A stretch of 24,814 nucleotides of DNA from Bacillota bacterium (GCA_023441965.1 JAEZNB010000057.1:1-24814), one strand, 5' to 3'. Numbered from the stretch's first letter, positions 14,313-22,534 are shown. Notes: generated by a model from the letters alone, not told the origin. A program made the numbers and translations.

Positions 14313-16196
14313 TTATTCCGTTTTGTCCTCTGATAAGCTATCGGCATTACCCTCATGGGTGATATAGGAGGCAATCAGGTTCTGCTCCAGGATCTCCTTA
14401 GAGGTCTGCTTTAGAAGCAGGGCCTTGTTATACTGTTCCTGATACAGGGAAGCATCCACCGCCTCATTGGTACCAATTCTCCAGGCTCTGCTGCCCTCAA
14501 AGATCTTTTCCCTCGATATCTCGAATACAATCTCATCTGTTGCAAAGGAACCCTCAAAGAGATAGGAGGTGAAGGCAACAAAGCCCTCCTCTGCATTCGT
14601 AAGATCCTGACCCAGAATGAAAAGATTACTCTCACCCATGGGCAATCCCATGATGTTTGCAATGGTAGGTAAAAAGTCTACCTGTCCTCCGGTCGTATTG
14701 ACTGTCTGCTGAACTCCGCTGCCCGGTACATGAATAATCAGAGGTACATTCATCATCTCATCATAATCATAGGAACGGCCGATAAAGTCGCTGACATCCT
14801 CGTAGACATCCTCCATACCGCAGTTCATGCCATGGTGATCCCCATAAAGGGCGATTACCGTATTATCATAAAGGCCGGCTTCCTTCAGATCTGCGATAAA
14901 CTGTCCGATCGCTTCATCCGTGTAGCGAACGGTCTGCAGGTAGCTTCCGAACTTTGTATCCTGATCCTCCTCCGACAGCTCCAGCGAACGGTATTGTTCA
15001 TCGAGCAGAAAGGGATGATGATTCGACAGTGTAATTACAAAGGAGAAGTAAAGCTGGGTCTGGCTCTGCAGAATAGGTACCAGCTGCTTAAACATAGACT
15101 TATCCGATACTCCCATGCCTAACAGCTCTTCCTGATTCAGATCCTCCATACTGATATAGTCTTCAAAGCCCTGCTCCGGGTATGCATTCTCTCTGTTCCA
15201 GAACTCTCCTTCATACCCATGTACAGCAAAGGCCTTATAGCCTTGGTCCCGCATCAACCAGGGCAAGCCGTGATAAGTATTTTCTTCGAAGAGGCGATAG
15301 CTCTCCCCATCAATGATCGGATAGAGACTGTTCAGGGTGGAAAACTCCGCATCTGCCGTATTCCCCTTTCCGATATTGGAGTAATACTGGTCGTAATAGA
15401 TGGTATCCTTAGCGATTAGGGCATTCAGATTCGGTGTGATCTCCTGGCCCATATACTCCTTGCCGATGACGAAATCCTGCACGGCCTCCATCTGAATGAC
15501 AATCAGATTCTTCCCTTTCCCTATGCCATTCAGCTTAGGTCCCTCGACCACAGGTACCACTTCCTCCAGGACCTCCAGGATTTCCTCCTCTTCCATTGAT
15601 ACCGGTGCTACCTTATCCACTATGGTTTCACAGATATCGTTCAGATGGCTGGTGAAAAACTCCATGGTATTCACCCGAGCAATCGCTGCAGATTGAAAGG
15701 GGTTGATTACCATCGTAATAATCACAGCGGTAAGGATATATACCGCATACTTAATCTTACCCCGGAAGGGCCATTTGATCTGGCATACCCTGTCACTGTA
15801 TTTCTTAAAATTATGATATACAAAAGGGATATCCACAAACAGGAGAAAGCTGGCCGGAATTAAGGTGGCCAGAAAGCTCTGAGGTACTGCGGTAACAGCT
15901 TTTGCCTGCCACAGCTGACGGATGGATACAGTCTGGTGATAATAATTATAGTACATGGTATCAGCAAACATCACCAGACTTAAAAGGGCATATACCAGCA
16001 GAAATATTCCTCTTTTTCTTTTCAGCCCACATTTACACAAAGCCACAAATAAAAGCCCCCAAACAGCCAGGCTCATCAGTATCATGATGACCTCCATTCG
16101 GTTCACTTTTATCAGGGTATAATAAACTGCCATCTTGGCAGCAAATAAAACTCCGATAAAATATGGAGTTGACATAAACTTAATAATCTTCTTCAT
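14313..16196 (-). CDS. LTA synthase family membrane sulfatase
   Basis: The 627-residue protein has about five N-terminal membrane segments (roughly 10-30, 36-54, 62-80, 108-127, 150-167) and an extracytoplasmic sulfatase/phosphoglycerol transferase domain. Metal and catalytic residues expected from Staphylococcus LtaS are present: Glu237 (IQMEAVQ), the nucleophile Thr280 (GKGNTADAEF), His393-His394 (SNHHPF) and Asp453-His454 (YGDHHG). Such enzymes polymerise glycerol phosphate from phosphatidylglycerol into lipoteichoic acid or transfer it to other glycans; which applies here is unknown. The start ATG has GGGGGAG immediately upstream at tight spacing. The tail (about 560-627) extends past the catalytic core. 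It is monocistronic, with its own promoter and terminator. Confidence 0.92.
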   Translation of the reverse strand: MKKIIKFMSTPYFIGVLFAAKMAVYYTLIKVNRMEVIMILMSLAVWGLLFVALCKCGLKRKRGIFLLVYALLSLVMFADTMYYNYYHQTVSIRQLWQAKAVTAVPQSFLATLIPASFLLFVDIPFVYHNFKKYSDRVCQIKWPFRGKIKYAVYILTAVIITMVINPFQSAAIARVNTMEFFTSHLNDICETIVDKVAPVSMEEEEILEVLEEVVPVVEGPKLNGIGKGKNLIVIQMEAVQDFVIGKEYMGQEITPNLNALIAKDTIYYDQYYSNIGKGNTADAEFSTLNSLYPIIDGESYRLFEENTYHGLPWLMRDQGYKAFAVHGYEGEFWNRENAYPEQGFEDYISMEDLNQEELLGMGVSDKSMFKQLVPILQSQTQLYFSFVITLSNHHPFLLDEQYRSLELSEEDQDTKFGSYLQTVRYTDEAIGQFIADLKEAGLYDNTVIALYGDHHGMNCGMEDVYEDVSDFIGRSYDYDEMMNVPLIIHVPGSGVQQTVNTTGGQVDFLPTIANIMGLPMGESNLFILGQDLTNAEEGFVAFTSYLFEGSFATDEIVFEISREKIFEGSRAWRIGTNEAVDASLYQEQYNKALLLKQTSKEILEQNLIASYITHEGNADSLSEDKTE

Positions 16197-16253
16197 AACT
16201 CCCCCGTAAAACTATCACACTAATGAAACATATCTTTGCCTTAAGTTAGCATT

Positions 16254-16282
16254 ATAATAGCTCAATGCCCAAAGATAATCAA
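16254..16282 (-). promoter_or_regulatory. Promoter of the LTA-synthase-family gene
   Basis: TTGATT (16282-16277), 17-bp spacer, TATTAT (16259-16254) on the minus strand; an overlapping TATAAT (16256-16251) would need a 20-bp spacer. Confidence 0.7.
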
Positions 16283-16379
16283 GCGGTAAATACTTAATAT
16301 TTTCTTAAATTCATTCAGGTGATGGCAGTAAATCGCTTACATAAGCTTACGGAAGCAGGTTCATTCATCATGGATAGCA

Positions 16380-16426
16380 GATGCTGCAGAACATCGGAAA
16401 AACTTCATTTCCTTGCCTGCAGCATC
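16380..16426. repeat. Inverted repeat downstream of the SPFH gene
   Basis: GATGCTGCAG (16380-16389) is the exact reverse complement of CTGCAGCATC (16417-16426), with a 27-nt loop. It lies about 20 nt past the SPFH stop codon. It has no T run on either side, so it may be an mRNA 3'-end stabiliser or a poor terminator. Confidence 0.5.
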
Positions 16427-16447
16427 CATATTGATATGATCGGAATC

Positions 16448-17374
16448 TTACTCTTCCTTACTGACCTCTGTAACTGCTTTCGCCAGACCGGCAAGCCCTT
16501 GAATCTCGGAAGGAATAATGATTTTCGTCGCTTTACCGTCTGCTGCCTTAGCAAAGGCCTCCAGACTCTTCAGCTGGATGACAGCCTTCTGTGGATCGGC
16601 CTCATTCAGGTAGCGAATACCGTCTGCATTTGCTTTCTGAACCTTAAGGATTGCTTCTGCCTGACCTTCTGCCTCTCTTATGGTTGCTTCTTTCTTCGCT
16701 TCTGCCCTTAAGATTGCGGACAGCTTCTCACCCTCTGCTTCCAGGACTGCGGATTCCTTCTTACCCTCTGCCACAAGTACTGCGGATCTTTTTTGTCCTT
16801 CCGCAATCAGAATGGATTCTCTTCTTTCACGCTCTGCCTTCATCTGCTTCTCCATCGCATCCTGGATCGCAGCCGGCGGAATGATATTCTTCAGCTCTAC
16901 ACGAGTCACTTTGATGCCCCACGGGTCAGTCGCCACATCCAGGGTAACTCTCATCTTGGTGTTGATGATTTCTCTGGAGGTCAGGGTTTCGTCCAGCTCC
17001 AGATCACCGATAATATTTCTTAAGGTGGTTGCAGTAAGATTCTCTATCGCTAACATGGGATGCTCCACACCATAGGCATAAAGCTTGGGATCGGTAATCT
17101 GAAAGAATACTACCGTGTCGATCTTCATCGTAACATTATCCTTGGTAATCACAGGCTGAGGTGCAAAATCAACGACCTGTTCCTTTAACAGAACCTTTTT
17201 CGCCACCTTATCGATTAAGGGTGCCTTCACATGAATTCCCACATCCCAGGTGGACTGATAACCTCCCAGTCTTTCAATGACATAGGCATGAGCCTGAGGA
17301 ACAATCTTAATACAGGAAGCCAGAATCAGTAAAATGATAAGTGCAACTACAATTGCTACTGTTTGAAAAAACAT
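16448..17374 (-). CDS. SPFH / band 7 domain membrane protein (QmcA/paraslipin-like)
   Basis: The 308 residues comprise one N-terminal membrane segment (about 4-24), an SPFH/band-7 domain (about 25-180, including KAPLIDKV and DPWGIKVTRVELKNI) and a long coiled coil (about 176-250). The coil contains five consecutive 11-residue repeats, each beginning AEG or AEA, at 191-245. Such proteins assemble into large membrane-bound cages or rafts and are tied to membrane quality control. The start follows AAGGAGGAG, which lies inside the end of nfeD; only 3 nt separate the genes, so translation is coupled. The NfeD partner fits the well-known SPFH/NfeD pairing. Confidence 0.95.
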   Translation of the reverse strand: MFFQTVAIVVALIILLILASCIKIVPQAHAYVIERLGGYQSTWDVGIHVKAPLIDKVAKKVLLKEQVVDFAPQPVITKDNVTMKIDTVVFFQITDPKLYAYGVEHPMLAIENLTATTLRNIIGDLELDETLTSREIINTKMRVTLDVATDPWGIKVTRVELKNIIPPAAIQDAMEKQMKAERERRESILIAEGQKRSAVLVAEGKKESAVLEAEGEKLSAILRAEAKKEATIREAEGQAEAILKVQKANADGIRYLNEADPQKAVIQLKSLEAFAKAADGKATKIIIPSEIQGLAGLAKAVTEVSKEE

Positions 17375-17377
17375 TCT

Positions 17378-17809
17378 CTACTCCTCCTTCTTCACAATTA
17401 ATTTTACACCGGAAATCTCCTGAATGGTAACCTTCGCTCCGGCCTCTATCTTGCTGCCATCCGAAGATCTGGCCGACCATTCCTGCCCATCTACGATTAC
17501 CTGTCCCTGAGCATAGAGGTTATCTATCGCTATCGTCACCAGTGCGATCTTCCCTATCAAACCCTCATAATTCGTCTTAATCCTCTTCGGGTTAAAATAC
17601 TTTATCACATAGGGTCTGGTGAAATATAATAATAGCAGAGAGACTGCAGCAAATAATATAATCTCCAACAAGAGGTTATCATAAAACAGGGAAACAATAA
17701 ATGCTATCAGGGCGCCTCCCGCAAACCAGATGGTGGTCAGACCCAAAGTGATAATTTCAATGATAAGCAGTACAGCCAGTAAAATCAGCCATGCAATCGA
17801 GTTCGTCAT
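17378..17809 (-). CDS. NfeD family protein
   Basis: The 143-residue protein has two to three hydrophobic segments (about 5-25, 27-41 and 46-63) and a C-terminal OB-fold NfeD domain (about 80-143: GLIGKIALVTIAIDNLYAQG...GQEWSARS), of normal short-NfeD length without the ClpP-like protease part. NfeD proteins are partners of SPFH proteins in membrane microdomains. ATG at 17809 is chosen because GGGGG lies 6 nt upstream; the in-frame ATG at 17827 would include that site. It is the first gene of the nfeD-SPFH pair. Confidence 0.93.
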   Translation of the reverse strand: MTNSIAWLILLAVLLIIEIITLGLTTIWFAGGALIAFIVSLFYDNLLLEIILFAAVSLLLLYFTRPYVIKYFNPKRIKTNYEGLIGKIALVTIAIDNLYAQGQVIVDGQEWSARSSDGSKIEAGAKVTIQEISGVKLIVKKEE

Positions 17810-17843
17810 CCTATTCCCCCTTTCCAATGATATTCCTAGTTCA

Positions 17844-17872
17844 ATTCTATATGATAGATCGACAGATTACAA
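17844..17872 (-). promoter_or_regulatory. Promoter of nfeD-SPFH
   Basis: TTGTAA (17872-17867), 17-bp spacer, TAGAAT (17849-17844) on the minus strand; 4 of 6 and 5 of 6 matches. Confidence 0.5.
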
Positions 17873-17940
17873 GTGAACTGCCCATTTTTAATCATCTTTT
17901 AATATATATGCTCCTTATGCATATCCCATCCTATTCTGAT

Positions 17941-18004
17941 AAAAAAAGCCCTGATCCTATGCGGTCCCGGTAACCTTCTTCCACCGGGGCATATCCTCAG
18001 GGCT
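17941..18004 (-). terminator. Terminator of the VTC/DUF4956 unit
   Basis: AGCCCTGA/TCAGGGCT (18004-17997 with 17954-17947) encloses a second stem around CCCCGGT/ACCGGG, followed by seven T residues (17947-17941) on the minus strand. It begins 10 nt past the DUF4956 stop codon. Confidence 0.92.
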
Positions 18005-18013
18005 ATGTAGCGT

Positions 18014-18703
18014 CTATAACAGAAAGTCGTTGCTTTCCTGATCGTAAATCATGATGCTCAAATTCCCGTTTCTGCTTCTGAGCTCATCCATGAAATCCTT
18101 CTCTGTCTTCTCATCCTTCAAGGTGATATTGTAAGTGAGTTCAAATAAGGTACCAAGGTTTGTGGTCTTTACCTTTTGAAGCTTAGACTTATGGGTGTAT
18201 TTGGCAAACAGGTCATCGAAGGCTCCTTGAAAATTCATATCCTCCGGGATGATGATCCGAAGCCGCTTCTCATCGCTCTTCGTAAGTCCGAAGCCCAGCT
18301 TGCTAAGTACAAATAAAATCAGACACAAAAGAACGGTAACCGTAGCCCCCAGGGCAAGATAACCTGTCCCGGAGGATAGGCCTGCTGCCACTGTCATAAA
18401 CACAACAGTAATGTCCTTGGAGTCGCCGGGAACGCTTCTGAAGCGTATCAAGGCGAATACACCGGCCATGGAAAAGGCTCTGGCAATATTGCTGCCGATC
18501 AGGAGCATGATAACAGCGGTAATCACCGGCAGAATGACCAAGCTCATGGCCATATTGGCTGACTGCCTTTGCTTCGGGGTAATCAGTAAGTAAACGATAC
18601 TGATTACGAGGCCCGAGAATAAGGCCACCAGAATACAAAGCAGTGTCTTACTTAGGTCCATAGGTATATCAAGCGCAGGGTTAAAAAAGATTGAGTCAAA
18701 CAT
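18014..18703 (-). CDS. DUF4956 domain membrane protein
   Basis: The 229-residue protein has about four to five membrane segments in its first 140 residues, the conserved FALIRFRSVPGDSKDI stretch (83-98) that marks DUF4956, and a cytoplasmic C-terminal domain (about 145-229) of alpha/beta character. Its function is not established; members are often encoded beside VTC-domain proteins. The start ATG overlaps the last 8 nt of the VTC gene, with GGAGG 9 nt upstream, so the two are translationally coupled. I infer that the pair forms one membrane complex. Confidence 0.9.
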   Translation of the reverse strand: MFDSIFFNPALDIPMDLSKTLLCILVALFSGLVISIVYLLITPKQRQSANMAMSLVILPVITAVIMLLIGSNIARAFSMAGVFALIRFRSVPGDSKDITVVFMTVAAGLSSGTGYLALGATVTVLLCLILFVLSKLGFGLTKSDEKRLRIIIPEDMNFQGAFDDLFAKYTHKSKLQKVKTTNLGTLFELTYNITLKDEKTEKDFMDELRSRNGNLSIMIYDQESNDFLL

Positions 18704-19466
18704 CGTACATTTCCTCCTTCAGGGTAATATAATTGAGGTCTATCTTTTGTAGCTCTTGTCCCATGATGGTCTTTTGGTATTCACGTCCGTATTTTGAGAA
18801 GGATGCAGGGCGAATCTGATAGGTACTTAAGAGTTTGGCAAACCACACGGGAAATGCATTCTCAGCCTTTGCCTCCATGATCCAGATGCCCTGAGGCAAT
18901 AGGCTGTCTCCGTAGATGCCGATATCCAGTCCCAAATCCTCCCGTCTGGTCAGCAGATTCGTGTCAAAGGTAACCCGGAAGCCCCGATCCTCTCTTCCAA
19001 AGTAAGCATTCCGGTCATAGGATAAAAACAGCTTTGGCTTTAAGGGGTAGCGCTTCATCAGCTGGTCGATCTCCAGGAAGACCTGCCGGCCTATATAGCT
19101 TCTGGGGATCGGCTTCTCTCCGGTTCGGAAATATTGATAAGCCTCCTCCAGCTTCATAGCAGCTCTTCTCTTATTTACCTGACCCTCGAACTTCTTCTTG
19201 ATTTCCAGATAGACCTTATCTCCGGGCCGGACCACGCCATAGCCCCTAAGTCTTAGCTTCTCCTTATAGGCCGGCTTATCTATGGATCTGCGGATCAGGT
19301 CATGTTGATCCGTATCATAATAGATATTACAGATCGTATAGAACTCCCCATTCCTGCTATAAGCATCCACCTCCATGTAGTCCTCCAGTATGGGGCGGAG
19401 CTGATGATAGATCTCGTCCGTCAGCAGATACTTTATTTCACTTCGGTTAAATACTTCAATCGCCAA
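18696..19466 (-). CDS. VTC domain protein (polyphosphate polymerase-like), TTG start
   Basis: The 256-residue protein has the tunnel-fold features of the VTC/CYTH catalytic domain. These are a basic KxRLR motif (Lys70, Arg72, Arg74 in YKEKLRLRGYG), Glu88 and Lys90 in VYLEIKKK, Lys98-Arg101, Arg152 in LSYDRNAY, Glu198 and Lys200 in WIMEAKAE and Lys225 in SFSKYGREY. In yeast Vtc4 the equivalent residues bind ATP, metal and the growing polyphosphate chain. Unlike Vtc4 it has no SPX domain or membrane part; the coupled DUF4956 protein may supply the latter. Start is TTG at 19466 with AGAGG about 9 nt upstream; no better start gives a full domain. The true product is unproven. Confidence 0.88.
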   Translation of the reverse strand: MAIEVFNRSEIKYLLTDEIYHQLRPILEDYMEVDAYSRNGEFYTICNIYYDTDQHDLIRRSIDKPAYKEKLRLRGYGVVRPGDKVYLEIKKKFEGQVNKRRAAMKLEEAYQYFRTGEKPIPRSYIGRQVFLEIDQLMKRYPLKPKLFLSYDRNAYFGREDRGFRVTFDTNLLTRREDLGLDIGIYGDSLLPQGIWIMEAKAENAFPVWFAKLLSTYQIRPASFSKYGREYQKTIMGQELQKIDLNYITLKEEMYDV

Positions 19467-19512
19467 GGTTCTATACCTCTACCCTCTATTCCGTCAAAAA
19501 GTCTTCGGCTTT

Positions 19513-19596
19513 CTATCCTCTTGCCTTCAACAGTGAATAGATTTGCTTTCCTGCATTGTCATAACCTACCTCCAGGCTTCCTAAGGTTAAAATCAA
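19513..19596 (-). pseudogene. Possible small ORF or remnant between trmH-type gene and VTC gene
   Basis: On the minus strand a reading frame overlaps the methyltransferase stop as TTGA and runs through a protein-like string (LEVGYDNAGKQIYSLLKARG) to TAG at 19513. After the TAG the same frame continues as KAEDFLTE before a second TAG. The composition looks coding rather than random, but no family is recognised and the best start is a TTG with AGGA 4 nt upstream. It could be a 27-residue coupled peptide, the decayed end of an older gene, or chance. Confidence 0.2.
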
Positions 19597-20396
19597 CCCT
19601 TCCTGCGCTGTCTGAAGGCTTCATACATTAAGATTGCGGCAGCTACGGCAGCATTCAGGGATTCTACCCTACCCTCCATCGGAATCCGAATTAGATGATC
19701 GGCAAGGACGGATGCCTCCTCCGATAAACCCTTTGCTTCATTACCGATCAGAATTGCACAGCCTTTCACGAAGCTTCCCTCTGTATCATAGGATTTCCCT
19801 GTCAAATGAGCAGCATATACCTGTATCCCGCGTTCTTTCAGCTTTTTCACCGCACCGGTAAAATCCTCGGCCCTATAGAAGGGAACCCTGAAGATGGAAC
19901 CCATCGTGGACCTGATCACCTTAGGATTATAGATGTCCACACAGCTGCTGTTTAGGATCACTCCCGAGATTCCGGCCCCTTCTGCGGTTCTGATCATCGT
20001 GCCCAGATTACCGGGATCCCTGATATCCTCCAATAGGAGCAGGCAGGGATTCTCACATGCTATCATTTCCTCCGGGGTGTATACCGCATTCCTAACCAGA
20101 CCCAGCACACCCTGAGGTGATATGGTTTCAGAAACCCCATCAAAAACTCTGTCAGTTACAACCTCATATTCCAGACCATGAAAAAAACCAGGGTCAGATA
20201 ATAGCTTCTCATGATAGAAGCTCTCAGAGAAATACGCCTTAGCAAGGCTCCCAGCGAGTCTTGCTTCCTCAAATATCCTTAAGCCTTCTATCACAAAAAG
20301 CCCCTGTTCCTCCCTGGCCTTTGATTTTTTCAACAATAAGGTAATATTCTTCATCTGCTGATTACTCGAGCTGCTGATTAGCGTATCTGCTTTCAT
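19593..20396 (-). CDS. TrmH/SpoU family RNA 2'-O-methyltransferase
   Basis: Transfers a methyl group from SAM to a ribose 2'-OH of rRNA or tRNA. The 267 residues have an N-terminal substrate-binding domain (about 10-105) and the SPOUT trefoil-knot domain with motif 1 (DIRDPGNLGTMIRTAEG, 124-140), motif 2 (IGNEAKGLS, 217-225) and motif 3 (IPMEGRVESLNAAVA, 238-252). It resembles RlmB/TsnR-type 23S rRNA enzymes, but the target base cannot be read from sequence. Start ATG has AAGGGGA about 8 nt upstream. It lies 105 nt behind prfA with no clear terminator between. Confidence 0.93.
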   Translation of the reverse strand: MKADTLISSSSNQQMKNITLLLKKSKAREEQGLFVIEGLRIFEEARLAGSLAKAYFSESFYHEKLLSDPGFFHGLEYEVVTDRVFDGVSETISPQGVLGLVRNAVYTPEEMIACENPCLLLLEDIRDPGNLGTMIRTAEGAGISGVILNSSCVDIYNPKVIRSTMGSIFRVPFYRAEDFTGAVKKLKERGIQVYAAHLTGKSYDTEGSFVKGCAILIGNEAKGLSEEASVLADHLIRIPMEGRVESLNAAVAAAILMYEAFRQRRKG

Positions 20397-20450
20397 GGAT
20401 ATGTCCCCTTATTATGTTGTAAATGGGATATGGTGTTATGTGTGCTTTCA

Positions 20451-20555
20451 TCATTATAGAAATTTGCCAGCTTTGCTGCCCGGATCAAAGCCGATCAGGC
20501 TCTAGTCATTATTCAAATTCGCCAGCTTTGCAGCTTGGTCGGCTGCGATCAGACT
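20451..20555 (-). repeat. Imperfect tandem duplication of the prfA 3' end
   Basis: The last 51 nt before the prfA stop (20505-20555) are repeated just downstream (20451-20501) with a 54-55 nt period. Shared blocks are GCCAGCTTTGC (20521 and 20466 onward), TCATTAT and GATCAG; about 25 of the first 30 aligned positions agree, with a diverged middle and one indel. The second copy lies outside the gene, behind the TAG. Confidence 0.8.
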
Positions 20556-21575
20556 GTCGATGATCTCTTGTAAATCACCGTTCATCACTTCATCCAACTG
20601 ATGGACGGTCAACTTAATCCTGTGGTCCGTTACTCTTCCCTGGGGGAAATTATAGGTTCTGATCTTCTCAGACCGATCCCCGGTTCCCACCTGGCTCTTT
20701 CTGGCCTCCGCCTCTGCATTCTGTGCCTTTTCCAGCTCCATCTCATAAAGCCTGGAACGTAAGATTTTAATGGCTTTATCCTTATTCTTCAGCTGCGACT
20801 TTTCATCCTGACAGGAGATTACGATACCGGTCGGAATATGGGTAAGTCTCACGGCAGAGTCCGTTGTATTGACACACTGTCCTCCGTTACCGGAAGAACG
20901 GAACACATCAAACTTACAATCATTCAGATCCAGCTCAACATCCACTTCCTCCGCCTCCGGCATAATTGCCACGGTAGCGGTAGAGGTATGAATCCTTCCG
21001 CCGGACTCGGTTACAGGTACCCGCTGTACACGGTGTACTCCGCTTTCATACTTTAATTTGGAGTAAGCCCCTTTACCGTTGATCATGAAGATGACTTCCT
21101 TAAACCCGCCGATTCCATTTTCATTCAGGTTCATCATATCTATCTTCCAGCGGTTGCGCTCCGCATACATCACATACATACGGTAAAGCTCTGCAGCAAA
21201 CAGAGCCGCTTCATCACCACCGGCTCCTCCTCTGATCTCCACGATAACATTCTTCTCATCATTGGGATCTTTAGGCAGCAGCAGGACCTTGAGCTCCTCC
21301 TCTATCTTTGCCAGCTTGGCTTTACATGTATTCAGCTCTTCCTTGGCAAGCTCGCGAATCTCTTCGTCCGTTTCCTCCTCCAGCATAGCAAGGCTTTCCT
21401 CTATGTTGTTCTGGGTTGCCTTATACTCCATATACTTGTCTGCCAATTCAGAAAGCTCGGAGCGTTCCTTCATCAGCTTACGGTAACGGTTCTGATCATT
21501 TAAGATACCCGGATCCAGCATTTCCTCTTCTATTTCCCTGTACCTGACCAGGATATCCTCTAAACGGTCAAACAT
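20502..21575 (-). CDS. prfA: Peptide chain release factor 1
   Basis: Recognises UAA and UAG and triggers peptide release. In the 357 residues the PVT codon-recognition tripeptide lies at 187-189 (HRVQRVPVTESGG), which marks RF1 rather than RF2 (SPF). The catalytic GGQ lies at 231-233 (SSGNGGQCVNTTDS). The residue after GGQ is Cys where His is more common, a change I have seen in clostridial sequences. The conserved RGGAGGDEA is at 115-123. Start ATG has GGAGG 8 nt upstream. It lies 110 nt behind prmC, whose product methylates this GGQ glutamine. Confidence 0.97.
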   Translation of the reverse strand: MFDRLEDILVRYREIEEEMLDPGILNDQNRYRKLMKERSELSELADKYMEYKATQNNIEESLAMLEEETDEEIRELAKEELNTCKAKLAKIEEELKVLLLPKDPNDEKNVIVEIRGGAGGDEAALFAAELYRMYVMYAERNRWKIDMMNLNENGIGGFKEVIFMINGKGAYSKLKYESGVHRVQRVPVTESGGRIHTSTATVAIMPEAEEVDVELDLNDCKFDVFRSSGNGGQCVNTTDSAVRLTHIPTGIVISCQDEKSQLKNKDKAIKILRSRLYEMELEKAQNAEAEARKSQVGTGDRSEKIRTYNFPQGRVTDHRIKLTVHQLDEVMNGDLQEIIDSLIAADQAAKLANLNND

Positions 21576-21684
21576 TCTTCATTCCTCCATTATTTTCAGG
21601 TCTTCCCCGGAAGTCTTCCCCGCAGGTGTTCCATGACAGCTCCTCTATCCTGCTATGTCGCATAAGCTCCTAATCCCAATGGGA

Positions 21685-22515
21685 TCAAGGCATCCTTGCA
21701 CTCACTACCCGGTCAAGACCGCTTAAATCCTTCTTCACCTTAATCTCTTCAAAGCCCTCCGAGGCCAGAAGCAGACTCACTGCTTCTGCCTGGTCACAGC
21801 CTATCTCAAAAAAGACTCTTCCATTGTCCGACAGATGGTTTCTTAATCCCTTAATAATCCTGCGGTAAAAGGTCAACCCATCTTCTCCGCCTTCCAAGGC
21901 AATATAAGGCTCATGATCCTTAACCTCTGGCATCAGGCCTTCTATCTCACCTTTACTGATATAGGGGGGATTGGAAACTATGATATCAAAGACTCCATCC
22001 ACTCTCTCATATAAATCACTTAAGATTAGGTCTATCACAACCTCATGCTTTTTGGCATTCCTGAAGGCAGTCTCTAACGCTTTCTCTGAAATATCAACGG
22101 CTGCTGCCTTACCGATGCTCCCCAGCTTGGCCAGACTGATGATGATGCAGCCGGATCCTGTACAGAGATCCAGTACAGACTTCCCGGTGCAAACCTTCCT
22201 TACCTCTTCCACCAGAAGCTCAGTATCCTGTCTGGGGATCAAAACATGTTCGTTTACCTCAAACTCCAGGCCCATAAATTCCTGTGACCCGGTAATATGC
22301 TGAAGCGGTATATGAGCGGCCCGTTGTTCCACAAGGCTATGATAATGGAGCGCCTTGTCTTCCGGCAGCTGCTCCTCTTTATTCAGGAAGAACTCTGCCC
22401 GGCTCATTCCCAGAATGTAGGCCAGCAGATACCAAGCATCTGTATCTGCATCCGCTATTCCTTTGCTTTTCAGATACTTCCGTGCGTCCTGTAGCTTCTC
22501 ATAATACGTCCCCAT
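21685..22515 (-). CDS. prmC: Release factor glutamine methyltransferase
   Basis: Methylates the GGQ glutamine of RF1 and RF2 with SAM. The 276 residues have an N-terminal helical RF-binding domain (1-75), SAM motif I LDLCTGSGCI (115-124) and the catalytic NPPY (182-185) that holds the glutamine amide. Normal length for the family is about 280. The ATG at 22515 is preferred because homologues begin near MxTYxExL; in-frame upstream codons overlap yqhQ and read as non-conserved basic sequence. The ribosome binding site (AGAGGAAGG) is rather distant. It starts 19 nt after yqhQ, and prfA follows: a classic prmC-prfA pair. Confidence 0.96.
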   Translation of the reverse strand: MGTYYEKLQDARKYLKSKGIADADTDAWYLLAYILGMSRAEFFLNKEEQLPEDKALHYHSLVEQRAAHIPLQHITGSQEFMGLEFEVNEHVLIPRQDTELLVEEVRKVCTGKSVLDLCTGSGCIIISLAKLGSIGKAAAVDISEKALETAFRNAKKHEVVIDLILSDLYERVDGVFDIIVSNPPYISKGEIEGLMPEVKDHEPYIALEGGEDGLTFYRRIIKGLRNHLSDNGRVFFEIGCDQAEAVSLLLASEGFEEIKVKKDLSGLDRVVSARMP

Positions 22516-22534
22516 GCATGACCCACGCCTTCCT

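Noticed and set aside
16380..16426. Hairpin after the SPFH gene as an intrinsic terminator
   Set aside because: The stem is strong but neither side has a T run; it is kept only as an inverted repeat.
16319..16711. 130-codon plus-strand frame at the end of the SPFH gene
   Set aside because: Most of it lies antisense to the conserved SPFH C-terminus; its codon pattern follows the minus-strand gene and there is no promoter or ribosome binding site.
16640..16804. 33-bp periodic repeats considered as a CRISPR-like array
   Set aside because: The period is that of 11-codon repeats within the SPFH coding frame, with no spacer-repeat alternation.
20880..20900. GGQ followed by Cys in RF1 as a defective catalytic motif
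   Set aside because: The GGQ itself and its surroundings are intact; the next residue varies naturally in clostridial RF1 proteins.
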